DNA of 64,000 nt. Origin: Aromatoleum toluclasticum ATCC 700605 (GTDB lineage: Bacteria > Pseudomonadota > Gammaproteobacteria > Burkholderiales > Rhodocyclaceae). The stretch spans positions 1 through 64,000 of the forward strand of contig NZ_KB899512.1 in NCBI RefSeq assembly GCF_000378245.1, read 5' to 3'. The position numbers and the translations under genes are program-made. Positions 1 to 9,798 of the stretch are shown piece by piece (within the stretch, counting starts at the first letter, position 1; each line of letters begins with the position of its first letter). Below the pieces are notes generated by a model. The model had not been told where the DNA came from. It worked only from the letters and a program-made list of their open reading frames with translations, and made no database searches.

Positions 1-2508
1 GTCCTCGGCCGCTACGACAGCGACGGCAATGGTTCCCTCGACGCCACCGCATTCACCGTCACGATCAGCGACACCGGCGTACTCAGCGTCACCCAGAACG
101 TCGCCCTGCACCATCCCGACGACACCAACCCCGATGACCCGGTCACCCTCGCCGGCAAGCTCTCGCTCTCCGTCACCACCACCGACGGCGACGGCGATCA
201 GGCCTCCGACACCCTCGCCATCGGCAACCTCGTTACCTTCGAGGACGACGGACCGACCGCCGCGATCGCCGTCAAGAGCACCGCCAGCCTCGTCGTCGAC
301 GAAACCGCCGGGGTGAACACCCCCGATACCGCGGCCCCCGCCGGCACCCTTGGCCAGGCCACCATCACGGCCGGCAACCTCTTCACCAACACGTCCACCT
401 TCGGCTCTGATGGGGCGGCCACCTCCGGCGCCACCACCTACTCGCTGGTGTTCAATCCGGCCAACACCGCCACCGGCCTCACCGACACGCTGTCCGGCCA
501 GGCCATCGTCCTCGTCGATAACGGAGGCGTGATCGAAGGTCGCACCACCGGCGGCGCGCTCGTCTTCACCGTCAGCGTCAATGCTTCCGGCGATGTCACT
601 CTTACCCAGTATCGCGCGGTCGTCCATAACGATCCGAACGATGCCGACGAGAGCGGCATTTCCGCGGCCTTCCTCACCGGCAGCAGCCTCGCCGTGCAGG
701 TGACCGTCACCGATGGTGACGGCGACCACAGCTCCGCCAGCGCCTCGCTCAACGGCGTCATCGCCTTCGAGGACGACGGACCGAAAGCCTTCATTCCCGA
801 AGCCACAGCCATCATGAACGAGGGTGGATCGAGTTTCACCGGAGCGCTCGATCTCGATACGAACATCACCAACAACTACGGCACCGATGGCGGCTCGATC
901 CGTTTCGCCCCGAGCCTCGCAGGCGCCACCACGCTGACGTCGGGCGGGCTGCCGATCACCTATCAGATCTCGGGTGACGGGCTCACGCTGACTGCCTCGA
1001 CTGACGCCGGTACCGTATTCACCGTCACACTCAACCCGGCAACGGGCGAGTACCAGGTTTCCATGGTCGGTCCGGTCGATGGCGGCGCGAGCACTATTGA
1101 CTTCAACGGTGGCGGCTACAACTTCGTCGGCGGCAACGGAAACTGGGCTGGCTTCCTCAGCCCTGGAGACAACGATAGCTCCGACTTGCTGATCACCCCG
1201 ATGATCAAGAGCGCCGGCGGCGAGTACGTCAGCGGCGGCACCGTGAACACCAACGCGAATGAAGGAGGGGTTGGCAGCGGGAATAGTGTCGGTGCGGGCG
1301 AGGCGATCCGGATCGATTTCGTGACCGATCTCAGCGGTGCGCCCAAGAACGGTCAGTCCTATGTTACGGGCGATTCGACGCACTCCTTCGACAGTCATTA
1401 CACAACAAACGGCGCGTCGGCGCTCTTCACCGCGATCACGGGCGGCACCGCGAAGTCCGACGTCCTTATTCGCGCATTCGACGATGACGACTCCGGCAAC
1501 AAGAACATCGTCGGCAACGGGACGCAAGACTCGATCACCGCGGTGGCGATCAAGTTCGGCGGCGTGACGAAGATCGTCTCCGTTCAAACTGCCGGCACCA
1601 ATCCGTACGCCGTTACGGTCGGGGGCATAACATTCACCGTCCTCTTCACCGACAACCTCGCTACTGCTGCCCTCGATTATGACGTCAAGGTTTCAGGCGT
1701 CGTGTCGAACACGCAGATCGCGGTATACACCGCCGATGGCTTTGACAGCGTCGAGTACCAGTATGCCGGCGGGCAGGACTTCAAGATCGGTGACTTCGGC
1801 GCGAGCGATCTCACGCAAGGCGACCCGGTGAACCTCGACTTCCCGCTCCAGGTTATTGACGGTGACGGTGACAGCGTGAGCGCATCGTTGTCGCTGACAC
1901 TTCTCCCCGACGATCTGACGACACAGGACTTTTCTGCCGCAGGCTCCGGTGTAACGGCAACCGCAACTACCGACTCTCCGCACATCATCGGCTCCGGGTT
2001 CGCCGACACCCTGAACGGCAACGGCGGGGACAACGTGCTGTACGGTGGCGCCGGCAACGATACCCTCGACGGCAAGGCAGGCAACGACACCTTGAATGGC
2101 GGCGCAGGTAACGACACGCTGATCGGCGGTTCGGGCAGCGACACGATGTGGGGCGGCCTCGGAGCCGACACCTTCAAGTGGGCGCTGACGGACGCGAGCA
2201 GTTCTTCAGTCCCGACCGACACGATCAAGGACTTCAACACCGAGGCCTTTGCGAGCGGTGGCGACCGCCTCGATCTGAAGGACCTGCTCGAGGGCTCGTC
2301 CGCGCCTACCGATCCGCTGAGCGACTACCTGCACTTCAGCTACAACGCCGGCACGAACTCGACGACGATCGAGGTGCACTCGGGCGGCACGGGAGCGCCG
2401 GTCGATCAGCTCATCGTGATCGAAAACGTCGATCTGGTCACAGGCTTCGCGAACGACGCGGCGATCATCACCGACCTCATGACCAAGGGCAAGCTCATCA
2501 CCGACTGA
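1..2508 (+). CDS. Large RTX adhesin, type I secreted (C-terminal part, 5' end outside window)
   Basis: The reading frame is open from base 1, so the gene begins upstream; 835 residues are visible. EDDGP motifs at residues 81 and 257 mark T1SS-143-type repeats about 176 residues long. A less repetitive block follows to about residue 640. Glycine/aspartate nonapeptides of the GGAGNDTL type (about residues 682-717) are RTX calcium-binding repeats. The last ~115 residues (GADTFKW, DTIKDFN, GDRLDLKDLL, DQLIVIENVD) match the VCA0849-type C-terminal target of type I secretion. Known for the family: Ca-dependent folding outside the cell and a role in adhesion or biofilm. The transporter genes are not in view. 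Asp, Gly and Thr are abundant and Cys absent, as usual for such proteins. Ligand unknown. Confidence 0.9.
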   Translation, partial: VLGRYDSDGNGSLDATAFTVTISDTGVLSVTQNVALHHPDDTNPDDPVTLAGKLSLSVTTTDGDGDQASDTLAIGNLVTFEDDGPTAAIAVKSTASLVVDETAGVNTPDTAAPAGTLGQATITAGNLFTNTSTFGSDGAATSGATTYSLVFNPANTATGLTDTLSGQAIVLVDNGGVIEGRTTGGALVFTVSVNASGDVTLTQYRAVVHNDPNDADESGISAAFLTGSSLAVQVTVTDGDGDHSSASASLNGVIAFEDDGPKAFIPEATAIMNEGGSSFTGALDLDTNITNNYGTDGGSIRFAPSLAGATTLTSGGLPITYQISGDGLTLTASTDAGTVFTVTLNPATGEYQVSMVGPVDGGASTIDFNGGGYNFVGGNGNWAGFLSPGDNDSSDLLITPMIKSAGGEYVSGGTVNTNANEGGVGSGNSVGAGEAIRIDFVTDLSGAPKNGQSYVTGDSTHSFDSHYTTNGASALFTAITGGTAKSDVLIRAFDDDDSGNKNIVGNGTQDSITAVAIKFGGVTKIVSVQTAGTNPYAVTVGGITFTVLFTDNLATAALDYDVKVSGVVSNTQIAVYTADGFDSVEYQYAGGQDFKIGDFGASDLTQGDPVNLDFPLQVIDGDGDSVSASLSLTLLPDDLTTQDFSAAGSGVTATATTDSPHIIGSGFADTLNGNGGDNVLYGGAGNDTLDGKAGNDTLNGGAGNDTLIGGSGSDTMWGGLGADTFKWALTDASSSSVPTDTIKDFNTEAFASGGDRLDLKDLLEGSSAPTDPLSDYLHFSYNAGTNSTTIEVHSGGTGAPVDQLIVIENVDLVTGFANDAAIITDLMTKGKLITD

Positions 2509-2522
2509 TGCCCTGACGGTTC

Positions 2523-2554
2523 GCCCGGCGGCTCACGGCCGCCGGGCTTTTTTT
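2523..2554 (+). terminator. Rho-independent terminator of the adhesin gene
   Basis: A perfect 10-bp GC-rich stem (2523-2532 with 2538-2547, loop TCACG) is followed by seven T residues, 15 bases after the adhesin stop codon. There is no T tract on the minus strand, so it should stop only plus-strand transcription before it meets the convergent glutamate dehydrogenase gene. Confidence 0.92.
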
Positions 2555-2570
2555 CGTCCGTGCGCTGCGC

Positions 2571-5500
2571 TCACGCCATCCCGCGCAGCTCCCGCAGCAG
2601 CACCGACAGCATCGGCATCTCGATCGCCTGCGCCGTCTTCACGTCGGCGAGCAGGTGGCGGTAGCGGTCGATCTGCGGCATGCGGCGCGCTTCCCACGCG
2701 GCGATGAGGTCGTCGGGCTGGCCGAGGTCGGGCGAGGTTTTGAGGATGTCCGCCGCCAGACTGCGAGCGAGGTTCGACAGGTCGACGCGCAGCGCACCGC
2801 GCGCGAGGTTCTGCCAGCGTGTGTCGGCGGGCAGCGCGGCGATCTGGGCGCCGAGCCAGTACAGGTCGAGGTGTCCGCCGAGGGTGAAGTACACGGCGGC
2901 CACCGTTCCCTCGGGCCGGCCGGTGTCGGCGACGATCTCGACGAGATCGAGCGCCGAATACAGCTCGTCGAGCAGGGCGATGCGCAGCGCGAGATCCCCG
3001 GGCACGCCGCGCTCGACGTAGCGCGCGGTCACGGCGTCGAGCTGTGCGCGGTAGTCGTCCGACACCAGGCGGTACAGGTGCTCGGTCAAGGCTTCGACGC
3101 CGGGCGTGAAGCGCGCGAGCGTGGCCTGCAGGTCGGCGAGCCATTCGCGGTGACGCAGGAACCATGTCGTGCCGCGCTGCACGAGGCGGCCGCAGTCGAT
3201 GATCATCGCGGTCTGCACCGCGTCTTCAACGCGGTTGTCGAGTTCCTCGATCGCGTGCCAGATCGGCACCAGACCGAAGATTTCGCGCGTAGCCATGTAG
3301 GCGCGCACGATCTCCGCCGGCGTCGCACCGACTTCGCCCTGCAGCCGCCCGACGAAGGTGGGGCCGACGCGGTTGATCATGCTGTTGATGACGTGCGTCG
3401 AGATGATCTCGCGGCGCAGCGGATGCTTCGCGATGTGCGCGGCGAAGCGTTCGCGCAGCGGCGCCGGGAAGTAGCGCGACAGTGCGCTGCCGAGGTAGGG
3501 GTCTTCGGGCACGTCGGACGCGAGCACCTCGTCGTAGAGCTCGATCTTGCTGTAAGCGAGCAGCACCGCCAGCTCCGGCGCGACGAGGCCGGTGCGCGCG
3601 GCGGCGCGTTCGGCGATCTCGTCGTCGAGCGGCAGGAACTCGAGCTTGCGGTTGAGCCGCCCGGCGAAGCTCAGGCGGCGGATGAACTCGGCCTGCTCGT
3701 CGAGCAGCGCGACGCCGCGCGCGCGCGTCACCGACAGCACCTGCGTCTGCGCGTAGTTGTCGCGCAGCACGAGCGCGGCGACCTCGTCGGTCATCTCGAC
3801 GAGCAGGGCGTCGCGCTGCTTGCCGGTGAGCTCGCCTTCGGCAATCACGCTGTTGAGCAGGATCTTGATGTTCACCTCGTGGTCGGAGCAATCCACGCCG
3901 CCCGAGTTGTCGATCGCGTCGGTGTACAGCTTGCCGCCCTTCAGCGCGTACTCGATGCGCCCGAGCTGCGTCATGCCGAGGTTGCCGCCTTCACCGATCA
4001 CGCGGCAGCGCAGCTCGGCGCCGTTCACGCGTACCGCATCGTTGGCGCGGTCGCCGACCGAGGCATCGGTCTCGCTCGTCGCCTTCACGTAGGTGCCGAT
4101 GCCGCCGTTGTAGAGCAGATCGACCGGCGCGCACAGGATCGCGTGAATCAGTTCGGACGGCGGCAGCGACTCGGCCTCGATGCCGAGCACCGCCTGCATC
4201 TGCGGCGACAGCGGAATCGACTTGGCGCTGCGCGGCCACACCCCGCCACCCGCAGAAATCTTCGTGCGGTCGTAATCGTTCCAGGAGGAGCGCGGCAGCG
4301 CGAAGAGCCGCTCACGCTCGTCGAAGGACGATTCCGGATCGGGATCCGGGTCGATGAAGATGTGGCGATGGTCGAAGGCCGCGATGAGGCGGGTCTTGCG
4401 CGAGCGCAGCATGCCGTTGCCGAACACGTCGCCCGACATGTCGCCGATACCGACTGCCGTGAAGGGCTGCTCCTGCGCGTCGATGCCGAGTTCGCGGAAG
4501 TGGCGCTTCACCGATTCCCACGCGCCGCGCGCGGTGATCGCCATCTTCTTGTGGTCGTAGCCGGCCGAGCCGCCGGACGCGAAGGCGTCGCCCAGCCAGA
4601 AGCCGTATTCGGCCGCGACGCCGTTCGCGTAATCGGAGAAGCTCGCGGTGCCCTTGTCCGCGGCTACAACCAGGTAGGGGTCGTCGCCGTCGTGGCGCAC
4701 CACGTCGGGCGGTGGCATGACGCGGCCCTGCACGAGGTTGTCGGTGAGATCGAGCAGGCCGTGCAGGTACAGGCGGTAGCACGCGATGCCTTCGGCGAGC
4801 ACGGCTTCGCGGTCGCCCGCGGGAGGCGGATTCCTGACGACGAAGCCGCCCTTGGAGCCGACCGGCACGATCACCGCGTTCTTGACGATCTGCGCCTTCA
4901 CCAGGCCCAGCACCTCGGTGCGGTAGTCCTCCATGCGGTCCGACCAGCGCAGGCCGCCGCGCGCGACCTTGCCGCCGCGCAGGTGCACGCCCTCGAAACG
5001 CGGCGCGTAGACGAAGATCTCGAACATCGGCAGCGGCTGCGGCAGGTTCGGGATGCGCTTCGGATCGAGCTTGAAGGACAGGTAGGGCTTGAAGCCGCCG
5101 TCGGCGTCGCGCTGGTAGTAGTTCGTGCGCAGCGTCGCCCTCACCATCGCGAGGAACTGGCGCAGGATGCGGTCCTCGTCGAGGTTCGCGACGTCGTTGA
5201 GGGCGTCATCGATGCCGGCAAGCACCGTCGCCTCGTGTCGCACGCGCTCGGCTGCGCGTGCGGGGTCGAGGCGCAGCGAGAAGAGCTCGACGAGCTGGCG
5301 CGCGAGCTGCGGATGGGCCGCGAGCGTCTGCTGCATGTAGGTCTGACTGAAGGTGAAGGCCGCCTGCTTCATGTGTTTCGCGTAGGCGCGCAGCACCGTG
5401 ATCTCGCGCCAGGTCAGGCCGGCGAGGAGCGTCAGGCGGTTGAAGTCGTCGCTCTCGATCTCGCCGCGCCACGCGCGCAGGAACGCGTCGTGGAAGAGCG

Positions 5501-7388
5501 GGCGCAGGGTGTCGATGTCGAGTTCCTCGGCCCCCACGTAGGCCAGCCCGAAGTCGTGGACCCACACGCAGCGGCCGTCCTGGCGCGCGATCTCGGACGG
5601 GTGCTCGTCAATCACCTTGACGCCCATGCGTTCGAGCATCGGCAGGCTCTGCGACAGCGGCACCGGCGCGCCGACGCGGTAGATCTTGAAGTTGAGCCGC
5701 CCCGCGGGCGCCTCGAGCGGGATGTAGAGGCTCATCGCCAGCCCCTCGCCGGCGATCGACTCCATCTGCTCGATGTCGAACACCGCCACGCGCGGCGAGT
5801 ATTCCTCGCGATAGCCGGCAGGGAAGGCGCTGCCGTAGCGGCGCAGCAGGATCATTCCGCGCTCCTCGCCGCAATGCTCGAGCAGCACGCGCTGCAGCTC
5901 GTCCTCCCAGCGCCGTGTCGCCCGAACGATGCGCTGCTCCAGCTCATGCACCTCGAAGGGCGGGATAGACGAGCCGCGCGTGCGCACGATGATCAGCACG
6001 CGCGCGAGCGCCGACTCGAAGAACTGCACGTCGAAGTCCGAGCTCGCGCCGTTGAAGGCTTCCATCAGCACGGCCTGCATGCGCAGGCGCTGATCGGTGT
6101 TGTAGTGCTCGCGCGGCACGTAGATCAGGCAGGAGACGAAGCGCGCGAACGGGTCGCAGCGCACGAAGAGCCGCGTGCGCTGGCGCTCGCCCAGGTGCAG
6201 GATGCCGATCGCCTGGTGGTAGAGCTCCTCGGCCTCGATCTGGAAGAGTTCGTCGCGCGGATAGCGTTCGAGGATGGTCAGCAACGCCTTGGCCGCATGG
6301 CTCCTGGGCATCAGGCCGGCGCGCGCGATCACCGCATCGACCTTGCGGCGCAGGAAGGGGATCAGCTTGGGACTGGCGCTGTAGGCGGTGGAGGCGAGCA
6401 GACCGATCACGCGGTGCTCGCCGCACACATGTCCGTTCGCGTCGAAGCGCTTGATGCTGAAGCGGTCGATGTAGCCGACGCGATGCACGGTCGAGCGCGT
6501 GTTCGACTTGGTGACGGTGAGCAGGATCGGCAGGTTGGGCAATGTGGATTTCAGCTCGGCCGGCAAGGCACCGAACGAGCGCGACTGCTTGTCGCCGTCT
6601 TTCTCGCGCAGCAGTCCGAGCCCCGAGCCCGCGACGATGGACAGTTCCGGCGTGCCGCCGTCGGCCGCGGCCAGCTCGTAGTCGCGGCAGCCCAGCAGCA
6701 CGAGGTTGTCATCCATCAGCCACCTGAGGAAGGCGACGCTCTCGTCGATTTCCTCCGCCGCGACGGGCGGCGGATTGTGCTCGATCTCGCTCATGACGTC
6801 GGCGACGCGCTGCTGCATCGCCGGCCAGTCGGCAACCGCCACACGCACGTCGGCGAGCACACGCTCCAGCCCCGCACGCAGCGCATCGAGGTCGGCCGCA
6901 TCGGTGCGCCGGTCCACTTCGACGTGGATGACTGATTCGTAGCCGCCCGCCCCTGCCTCGTCGGCAACGCGCTGGTAGATGCCCTCGGCGTCGCGCACGA
7001 CGCGCATCACCGGGTGGATGATCAGGTGCAGCGTGAGCCCCTGACGATTGACCTCCATCGCGATCGAGTCGACGAGGAAGGGCATGTCGTCATTGACGAT
7101 CTCGATCACGGTATGGGTCGATTCCCAGCCGTGCTCCTCGAGCTTCGGGTTATACACCCGCAGGCGCGTCCCGCCGCGGTGCTTGCGCGCGAAGTGCCAG
7201 TGGCTGAGCACCGCGCCGTACAGGTCGTCGACGGTGTAGTCGGCGATATCCTCGGGCGCGACCTGACCGAACCAGCGCCGGGCGAAGGCACCTACGGACG
7301 CTGCCTGATCGGCGGGCAGCTTGAGTTCGATCTGCTCCAGGATCGCTTCGAAACTTGCGGCACCGCTTTCTATGTGGCGTGTCTGCAT
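2571..7388 (-). CDS. gdhB: NAD-specific glutamate dehydrogenase, large (180-kDa class) form
   Basis: Oxidatively deaminates L-glutamate to 2-oxoglutarate and ammonia with NAD+. The 1605 residues match the large bacterial NAD-GDH class (about 1600), with long N-terminal regulatory regions and a C-terminal helical domain around the catalytic core. The core shows GGLRWSDRMEDYRTEVLGL, VPVGSKGGF (substrate-binding lysine, near residue 840) and the Rossmann segment VIGEGGNLGMTQLGR (near residue 1129), followed by IDNSGGVDCSDHEVN. I chose the ATG at 7388 because GGGAG lies a few bases upstream and the protein starts MQTRHIE; an in-frame ATG at 7442 would add 18 unlike residues. It is last in a minus-strand series after argS, SPOR, dsbA and SDR, but the gap to the SDR gene suggests its own promoter. 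In related organisms this class serves amino-acid catabolism. Confidence 0.95.
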   Translation of the reverse strand: MQTRHIESGAASFEAILEQIELKLPADQAASVGAFARRWFGQVAPEDIADYTVDDLYGAVLSHWHFARKHRGGTRLRVYNPKLEEHGWESTHTVIEIVNDDMPFLVDSIAMEVNRQGLTLHLIIHPVMRVVRDAEGIYQRVADEAGAGGYESVIHVEVDRRTDAADLDALRAGLERVLADVRVAVADWPAMQQRVADVMSEIEHNPPPVAAEEIDESVAFLRWLMDDNLVLLGCRDYELAAADGGTPELSIVAGSGLGLLREKDGDKQSRSFGALPAELKSTLPNLPILLTVTKSNTRSTVHRVGYIDRFSIKRFDANGHVCGEHRVIGLLASTAYSASPKLIPFLRRKVDAVIARAGLMPRSHAAKALLTILERYPRDELFQIEAEELYHQAIGILHLGERQRTRLFVRCDPFARFVSCLIYVPREHYNTDQRLRMQAVLMEAFNGASSDFDVQFFESALARVLIIVRTRGSSIPPFEVHELEQRIVRATRRWEDELQRVLLEHCGEERGMILLRRYGSAFPAGYREEYSPRVAVFDIEQMESIAGEGLAMSLYIPLEAPAGRLNFKIYRVGAPVPLSQSLPMLERMGVKVIDEHPSEIARQDGRCVWVHDFGLAYVGAEELDIDTLRPLFHDAFLRAWRGEIESDDFNRLTLLAGLTWREITVLRAYAKHMKQAAFTFSQTYMQQTLAAHPQLARQLVELFSLRLDPARAAERVRHEATVLAGIDDALNDVANLDEDRILRQFLAMVRATLRTNYYQRDADGGFKPYLSFKLDPKRIPNLPQPLPMFEIFVYAPRFEGVHLRGGKVARGGLRWSDRMEDYRTEVLGLVKAQIVKNAVIVPVGSKGGFVVRNPPPAGDREAVLAEGIACYRLYLHGLLDLTDNLVQGRVMPPPDVVRHDGDDPYLVVAADKGTASFSDYANGVAAEYGFWLGDAFASGGSAGYDHKKMAITARGAWESVKRHFRELGIDAQEQPFTAVGIGDMSGDVFGNGMLRSRKTRLIAAFDHRHIFIDPDPDPESSFDERERLFALPRSSWNDYDRTKISAGGGVWPRSAKSIPLSPQMQAVLGIEAESLPPSELIHAILCAPVDLLYNGGIGTYVKATSETDASVGDRANDAVRVNGAELRCRVIGEGGNLGMTQLGRIEYALKGGKLYTDAIDNSGGVDCSDHEVNIKILLNSVIAEGELTGKQRDALLVEMTDEVAALVLRDNYAQTQVLSVTRARGVALLDEQAEFIRRLSFAGRLNRKLEFLPLDDEIAERAAARTGLVAPELAVLLAYSKIELYDEVLASDVPEDPYLGSALSRYFPAPLRERFAAHIAKHPLRREIISTHVINSMINRVGPTFVGRLQGEVGATPAEIVRAYMATREIFGLVPIWHAIEELDNRVEDAVQTAMIIDCGRLVQRGTTWFLRHREWLADLQATLARFTPGVEALTEHLYRLVSDDYRAQLDAVTARYVERGVPGDLALRIALLDELYSALDLVEIVADTGRPEGTVAAVYFTLGGHLDLYWLGAQIAALPADTRWQNLARGALRVDLSNLARSLAADILKTSPDLGQPDDLIAAWEARRMPQIDRYRHLLADVKTAQAIEMPMLSVLLRELRGMA

Positions 7389-7507
7389 CGCTGTCTCCCG
7401 CGTGACGGGGGCTGCGCCGCGACAAGCCGACCAGTCAGGCAACCGCCCACCTTATCGGATCAACCATACCCGCATCGCGTGCCACGGGGAAGGGGCAGGC
7501 AGCGACG

Positions 7508-8320
7508 CTACAGCGGCAGCCCTCGCGGCTTGCGTCCGGCGCGGGCGAACAGGGCGTCGAACACCGGATTCGGCAGCGCCCGCAGCACGCGCGCGACGAC
7601 ACCCATCTGCCAGGGCACGACGGCGTAGCCGCGGCCCGCTTCGATGACCTTCGCCATACGCCGTGCGGCCTCGTCGGCTTGCAGCATGAAGGGCATCGGA
7701 TACGTGTTCACGGCCGTCATCGGCGTCGCGATGTAACCGGGCGCGAGCGTGACGACGCGCACGCCGCTGCCGCGCAGTTCGACGCGCAGGCTCTCGAGGT
7801 AGGCGATCGCGGCGGCCTTGGATGCGCTGTACGCGCCCGCTCCGGGCAGGCCGCGGATACCGGCGACCGAGGCGATGCCGACGAGCCGCCCGGAGCCGCG
7901 CCGGCGCATCGCTTCGACGAAGGGCTGGAAGCTCGCGACCATACCGTTCACATTGGTGCGCATGACGCGCTCGAAGGCCGGCAGGTCTTCGGAGCATTCG
8001 GTGAGTGTGCCGACCGACACGCCCGCATTCGCGATGACGATGTCGGGCACGCCGAAACGCGCCAGGTAGGCTTCGGCCGCCCGCGCGAGGGCGTCCGCGT
8101 CGCCAACGTCGGCCGGCAAGGGGAGATGTTCGCCCGGCAGCTCGGCCGCGAACGCCGCCAGTGCCTCGCCGCGTCGCGCGACCAGTCCGATGTTGGCGCC
8201 GCGACCGGCGTAATGGCGCGCGAAGGCCTGGCCGAGGCCGCTCGAGGCGCCGGTCAGGAAAACACGAAGTCCGGCCGGAGCCGGACTTGCATGGGAAGCA
8301 GGGCGGGGATCGTGCTTCAC
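7508..8320 (-). CDS. Short-chain dehydrogenase/reductase (SDR)
   Basis: 270 residues of classical SDR type. The NAD(P)-binding motif TGASSGLG spans residues 23-30, NAG is at 98-100, and the catalytic Ser151, Tyr164 and Lys168 sit in the YSASK arrangement. The start codon is GTG at 8320; a Pro/Ala-rich stretch of about 16 residues precedes the Rossmann fold, so a later start is possible. It follows dsbA in the same direction with about 106 bases between, which hold a partial dispersed repeat. The substrate cannot be read from sequence. Confidence 0.88.
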   Translation of the reverse strand: MKHDPRPASHASPAPAGLRVFLTGASSGLGQAFARHYAGRGANIGLVARRGEALAAFAAELPGEHLPLPADVGDADALARAAEAYLARFGVPDIVIANAGVSVGTLTECSEDLPAFERVMRTNVNGMVASFQPFVEAMRRRGSGRLVGIASVAGIRGLPGAGAYSASKAAAIAYLESLRVELRGSGVRVVTLAPGYIATPMTAVNTYPMPFMLQADEAARRMAKVIEAGRGYAVVPWQMGVVARVLRALPNPVFDALFARAGRKPRGLPL

Positions 8321-8391
8321 GAAAACAGGAATCGCAGGAATGGCGCGCTAAAGTGTCGGGGTGGGAGCTTAAGCGAAAACCGCCCGTCGAA

Positions 8392-8404
8392 CCTGTGGGA
8401 GCGG
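8392..8404. repeat. Half copy of a dispersed REP-like element
   Basis: CCTGTGGGAGCGG is identical to one arm of the full hairpin at 31162-31193. The second arm is replaced by unrelated GC-rich sequence, so this is a degenerate copy between dsbA and the SDR gene. Confidence 0.5.
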
Positions 8405-8426
8405 CGGCGCCCCGCTGCGCGGCCGA

Positions 8427-9068
8427 TCAGCTCTTGCCCTTCTCCGAGCGCGCGCGCGCGACCAGTTCGTTGACGGTCTTGAGCATGCCCTCGTGGCTGC
8501 CGGCGGTCGAGGCCGAGACGATGAAGCGGCCATCGACGGCCATCATCGGCACGCCGCTGACGCGATAGGCCGCAGCGATCTGGTTCGAGCGCTGCACGCG
8601 CGACTGCACACCGAAGGACTTCCACGTGTCGCTGAAGCGCTTGGAGTCGGTGACGCTGCCGGCCCATTCGAGCAGCACGTCTTCCTTCTGCAGCTGGCGC
8701 CTCTGCTCGTGGATCGCGGCGAACACGGCCGGGCCCAGCTTCGCCGACTCACCCATCGCTTCGAGCGTGTAATAGATGCGCGCGAGGTTGGTCCACTCGG
8801 GACGGTTGAAGGTGATGGGCACCTTCACGAAATTCACGTCGGCCGGCAGCGTCTTCGTCCAGTTGTTGAGCAGCGGCTCGAAGTCGTTGCAGTGCGGGCA
8901 ACCGTAGGAGAAGAACTCGATCACCTCGATCTTGCCGGCAACCTCGGTCGGCACCTTGGTGGCCAGGGTCTGGAAAGGCTGGCCGGCCTTCTGGGCCTGT
9001 ACTGCGCCACCCAGGACGGAAAGTGCGGTCAGGGCGGACAGTTGCTTGAGTGCGGCACGACGATTCAT
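8427..9068 (-). CDS. dsbA: Periplasmic thiol:disulfide interchange protein DsbA
   Basis: 213 residues. An N-terminal export signal (positively charged start, hydrophobic stretch, likely cut after Ala25 in AVQA) leads into a thioredoxin-type fold with active site CPHC at Cys57-Cys60, preceded by EFFSYG, which is characteristic of DsbA. A VSGVP segment supplies the cis-proline loop. Known role: oxidises cysteine pairs of exported proteins and is recycled by DsbB. It follows the SPOR-domain gene on the same strand, an order I know from other betaproteobacteria (argS-SPOR-dsbA). A second, different CPFC thioredoxin protein is encoded at 55765-56547. Confidence 0.95.
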   Translation of the reverse strand: MNRRAALKQLSALTALSVLGGAVQAQKAGQPFQTLATKVPTEVAGKIEVIEFFSYGCPHCNDFEPLLNNWTKTLPADVNFVKVPITFNRPEWTNLARIYYTLEAMGESAKLGPAVFAAIHEQRRQLQKEDVLLEWAGSVTDSKRFSDTWKSFGVQSRVQRSNQIAAAYRVSGVPMMAVDGRFIVSASTAGSHEGMLKTVNELVARARSEKGKS

Positions 9069-9152
9069 TCAATACTCCCGAGTTGATGACAGGGCTTCAG
9101 ACGGCACACCCTGCGAGTTGTTCCCGAAATCTTTGCAGCATATCGACCCGGC

Positions 9153-9207
9153 ACCGTTCGGGCTGAGCCTGGCGACCCCCTGGCAATGCCCGTCGACAGG
9201 CTCAGGG
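9153..9207. repeat. Dispersed inverted-repeat element (copy 1)
   Basis: ACCGTTCGGGCTGAGCC (from 9153) and GTCGACAGGCTCAGGG (to 9207) resemble the arms of the elements at 15566-15607 and 40536-40625. The right end overlaps the stop codon of the SPOR gene (TGA, minus strand 9204-9202), so the element forms the end of that gene. Confidence 0.55.
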
Positions 9208-9783
9208 ATTGCCCTTCACCACCGTGCCGGTGAAGCCGGCCTCGGACAGGCGCGCGCGTACCGGATTCATGTCTTCCGGCTTCGCGAAGGGGCCGATGCG
9301 CACGCGGTGCATCGTGCGGCCGTCGGGCAGCTGCGCGCGCTGCGCGCTCGCCTCGATGCCGCTCAGCGCGAGCTTGGCCTTCAGGTTGTCGGCCTCGGCC
9401 GGGTTTTCGAACGCACCGATCTGCAGGTAGAGCTTCTCGGGCGCGGCCGACGCCGCGGCGGCGGGTGCGGCGGGCTTGCTCTCGGTCGGCGCGCCCTCGC
9501 CCTGCGGCAGGATCTTGTAGAACTCGAAATCCGGCTTCACCACCGGACGGTCGCCCGGCTTGCCCGGCAGCGAGGCCGGCGGCTGATCGGCCACCGGCGG
9601 CCGTGCCACGGCGGGGGCCGGCGCGGCGGGCGTCTGGAAGGGCGAATTGCGGGTGAAATACCAGGCGGCGCCGGCGGCGAACAATGCACCGAGCACCAGT
9701 CCGATGAAGATGCCGACGATCACACCGCCGCGGCTCTTCGACGGCCGGCTGGCTTTCCTGCTGGGCTTGCGGTCACGACTCAC
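9202..9783 (-). CDS. SPOR-domain membrane protein (FtsN/DedD-like)
   Basis: 193 residues: a basic cytoplasmic tail of about 20 residues, one transmembrane helix (about 20-42), a Pro/Ala-rich periplasmic linker, and a C-terminal SPOR domain from about residue 115 (LYLQIGAFENPAEADNLKAK and VRIGPFAKPEDMNPVR). SPOR domains bind septal peptidoglycan stripped of stem peptides, so a role at the division site is likely. The gene begins 15 bases after argS and is probably cotranscribed with it. The last codons and the stop lie inside a dispersed repeat. Confidence 0.88.
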   Translation of the reverse strand: MSRDRKPSRKASRPSKSRGGVIVGIFIGLVLGALFAAGAAWYFTRNSPFQTPAAPAPAVARPPVADQPPASLPGKPGDRPVVKPDFEFYKILPQGEGAPTESKPAAPAAAASAAPEKLYLQIGAFENPAEADNLKAKLALSGIEASAQRAQLPDGRTMHRVRIGPFAKPEDMNPVRARLSEAGFTGTVVKGNP

Positions 9784-9798
9784 TAAACTCTCCGGCGA

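Noticed and set aside
2044-2150. Short regularly spaced DNA repeats resembling a CRISPR array
   Set aside because: They encode in-frame glycine/aspartate RTX nonapeptides and have no spacers or cas genes.
2655-6935. Open frame of 1426 codons on the strand opposite NAD-GDH
   Set aside because: Its composition (Arg, His, Ala, Val, Asp rich) is that of a GC-rich antisense shadow. It contains no known domain, while the opposite strand encodes a complete enzyme.
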